Assembly: GCA_943325595.2 (NCBI GenBank)
Contig: CALPQA020000076.1
Span: 1 to 7,674, forward strand
Source: Auritidibacter sp. Marseille-P8566
Lineage (GTDB): Bacteria > Bacteroidota > Bacteroidia > Flavobacteriales > Flavobacteriaceae
DNA: 7,674 bases
Reading direction: 5' to 3'
The translations under genes and the position numbers were made by a program. Below the pieces are notes generated by a model. It ran no database searches and was not told where the DNA came from. It worked only from the letters and a program-made list of their open reading frames with translations. Shown here piece after piece: positions 6,530 through 7,674 of this stretch (the stretch's first letter is position 1; the number at the start of each line of letters is the position of its first letter).

Positions 6530-7111
6530 ATGGCTACTTCAATAGACTTAAAGAAAAAATTAGAAGAAGTTGAAGTTAGAAAAAAGATTGAAAAATTTGA
6601 AAAACATCTAAGTTCTTTTGATAATCAACCCAGTTATTATTTGGTTTTAGCTAATCTTAAACTCCAAATTAAGGATATTGAAGGTGCACTACATTATTTA
6701 AATGAAGCTTGTAAACTATTCCCAAAAGCAGAGTTTGTTTATGATGTGAGAGCTGAAATTTTGTACAAAATGAAAGACTATAATGGAGCTTTGATGAATC
6801 TTAATCAAGCTATAAATATTAACCCTCAAAATGATTTGTATTATTATAGAAGAGGAAATGTTTTAATGCAACTAAAAATTTATTCCAGTGCAAATAATGA
6901 TTTTACAAAAGCAATTGAAATTAACGACCTAAAAGATAATTATTACTTTAAAAGAGGTTATTCAAGAGGTTGTTTAAATGATTTAGAAAATTCAATTGCT
7001 GACTTTGAAAAGACATTGGAGTTAAATCCTAATAAAACTAAGGCAAAAGAACTCATAATAACTCTCAAAAAGTATCAAATGAAAAAAATGCTTTATCAAT
7101 GTAGGAGTTAA
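6530..7111 (+). CDS. four-TPR repeat protein
   Basis: A 193-residue soluble protein. A charged N-terminal helix (residues 7-25, KKKLEEVEVRKKIEKFEK region) precedes four tetratricopeptide repeats in exact 34-residue register at 34-67, 68-101, 102-135 and 136-169. TPR signature positions are seen in GALHYLNEACKLFP, GALMNLNQAININP and FTKAIEIN, with FEKTLELNPNK closing the last repeat. A basic tail follows (KKYQMKKMLYQCRS). TPRs bind other proteins; no enzymatic domain is present. There is no signal peptide or membrane segment, so it is probably cytoplasmic. I chose the ATG at 6530; a TTG at 6497 in the same frame would add eleven residues (KPTDCQKEKL after the start) but needs a rare start and adds nothing domain-like. 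It lies 89 bases after the preceding gene; whether it shares the operon is unclear. Confidence 0.82.
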   Translation: MATSIDLKKKLEEVEVRKKIEKFEKHLSSFDNQPSYYLVLANLKLQIKDIEGALHYLNEACKLFPKAEFVYDVRAEILYKMKDYNGALMNLNQAININPQNDLYYYRRGNVLMQLKIYSSANNDFTKAIEINDLKDNYYFKRGYSRGCLNDLENSIADFEKTLELNPNKTKAKELIITLKKYQMKKMLYQCRS

Positions 7112-7132
7112 CAATGATTTTCATTGATTTTT
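7112..7132 (+). terminator. short hairpin with T-run after the TPR gene
   Basis: CAATGA, a TTT loop and TCATTG form a perfect six-pair stem that begins on the base after the TAA stop and is followed by ATTTTT. The position and T-run fit an intrinsic terminator, but the stem is short and AT-rich, so termination may be weak. Confidence 0.35.
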
Positions 7133-7210
7133 AGTAATGGTTTACTCCAATTCAGCGTAAAAAACAATAAGATTACTAATAATTGATTACAAACTCCTAA
7201 ACTTAAAATA

Positions 7211-7674
7211 TTGCAACTATCAACAAATACCAGACATTTACTTGCTCAACATTTACATTGGATTAACAATGGCTATGATATCATCAAGATTAATGAAGTT
7301 ATAGATGCCATTAGTTATGAAGATCCTTTTTGTGCAACAACGTTGTATCAAATTGAAAGAAAACTTGGCACATCTATAAATACTGTTTTTGAGCTTGAAG
7401 AGTTAGAAAAATTAACTTACTTCTATCCATGCTTAATAAAATTTGATGGAAATCTTGATTTTCTCAAGTATTGTAAAAACCTAAAAGAAGTTGATTTTGG
7501 TTGTTTAAATTTAGAAGACATAAGTAGTTTAGCATACCTGAAGAATTTAACTCATTTAAACTTGAACTCTTCAAATATAAATTCTATTGACACACTATTT
7601 ACATTAGAAAGCCTGGAAGAGATTAATTTAGGAGGTTGTAATCCAGTTTCATTGAAACCTTTGCTACAACACAA
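7211..7674 (+). CDS. leucine-rich repeat protein, 5' part (runs off the right edge)
   Basis: The frame is open from 7187 (after TGA at 7184-7186) to the end of the window, with no stop and no in-frame ATG. The only plausible start before the conserved part is TTG at 7211, which gives 154 codons here. Counting from that start, residues 1-80 are a helical N-terminal region (TRHLLAQHLHWINNGYDIIK). Residues 85-106, 107-128 and 129-150 are three leucine-rich repeats in exact 22-residue register, for example LAYLKNLTHLNLNSSNINSI, with LNLNSSNI and INLGGCNP at the repeat cores. LRRs form a curved solenoid used for protein binding. A fourth repeat starts at the edge. No signal peptide is seen, so it is probably cytoplasmic. 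The missing ATG could mean a TTG start or a damaged 5' end. Confidence 0.72.
   Translation, partial: MQLSTNTRHLLAQHLHWINNGYDIIKINEVIDAISYEDPFCATTLYQIERKLGTSINTVFELEELEKLTYFYPCLIKFDGNLDFLKYCKNLKEVDFGCLNLEDISSLAYLKNLTHLNLNSSNINSIDTLFTLESLEEINLGGCNPVSLKPLLQH

Overview
The window is very AT-rich DNA carrying eleven recognisable genes, all on the + strand. Coding sequence has no Shine-Dalgarno-like leaders; starts follow A-rich stretches, and the promoter-like boxes have the TTG / TAnnTTTG form typical of Bacteroidota. With the codon use (AAA, AAT, TTA, ATT dominant, TAA stops) this points to a flavobacterium-like member of the Bacteroidota. That placement is inference from composition and signals, not from a marker gene.

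Left block (81-1827): four closely spaced small genes, probably one transcript. They encode a two-helix membrane protein, a DUF805 membrane protein with a charged N-terminal extension, a small four-helix protein resembling DUF6804, and a lipoprotein. Middle (1998-3008): a single 336-residue protein with a Cys cluster (C-x4-C-x3-CC), preceded by a 170-base gap with a hairpin and a possible -7 box. A 323-base gap (3009-3331) follows; it holds a perfect 14-base palindrome, a good Bacteroidota-type promoter and an open frame without a start codon that may be a gene remnant.

Right block (3332-6440): four tightly packed genes with 3, 37 and 0 bases between them. They encode a 69-residue two-helix protein, a membrane-anchored six-TPR protein with a CPITGE-containing segment, a second DUF805 protein with an unrelated N-terminal domain, and a 162-residue protein. 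The last one aligns without gaps to the C-terminal half of the 336-residue protein. Then come a four-TPR protein (6530-7111), a weak hairpin, and the 5' part of a leucine-rich-repeat gene that runs off the right edge and has no in-frame ATG.

No enzyme, transposase, phage or RNA gene could be recognised. The region reads as an accessory stretch of small membrane, lipoprotein and protein-interaction genes (TPR, LRR). Two families occur twice (DUF805, and the W...WL..EK family), and two genes look internally mosaic in base composition. A role as an accessory or immunity-type gene array, or as a membrane-associated complex, is possible but is not shown by the sequence.
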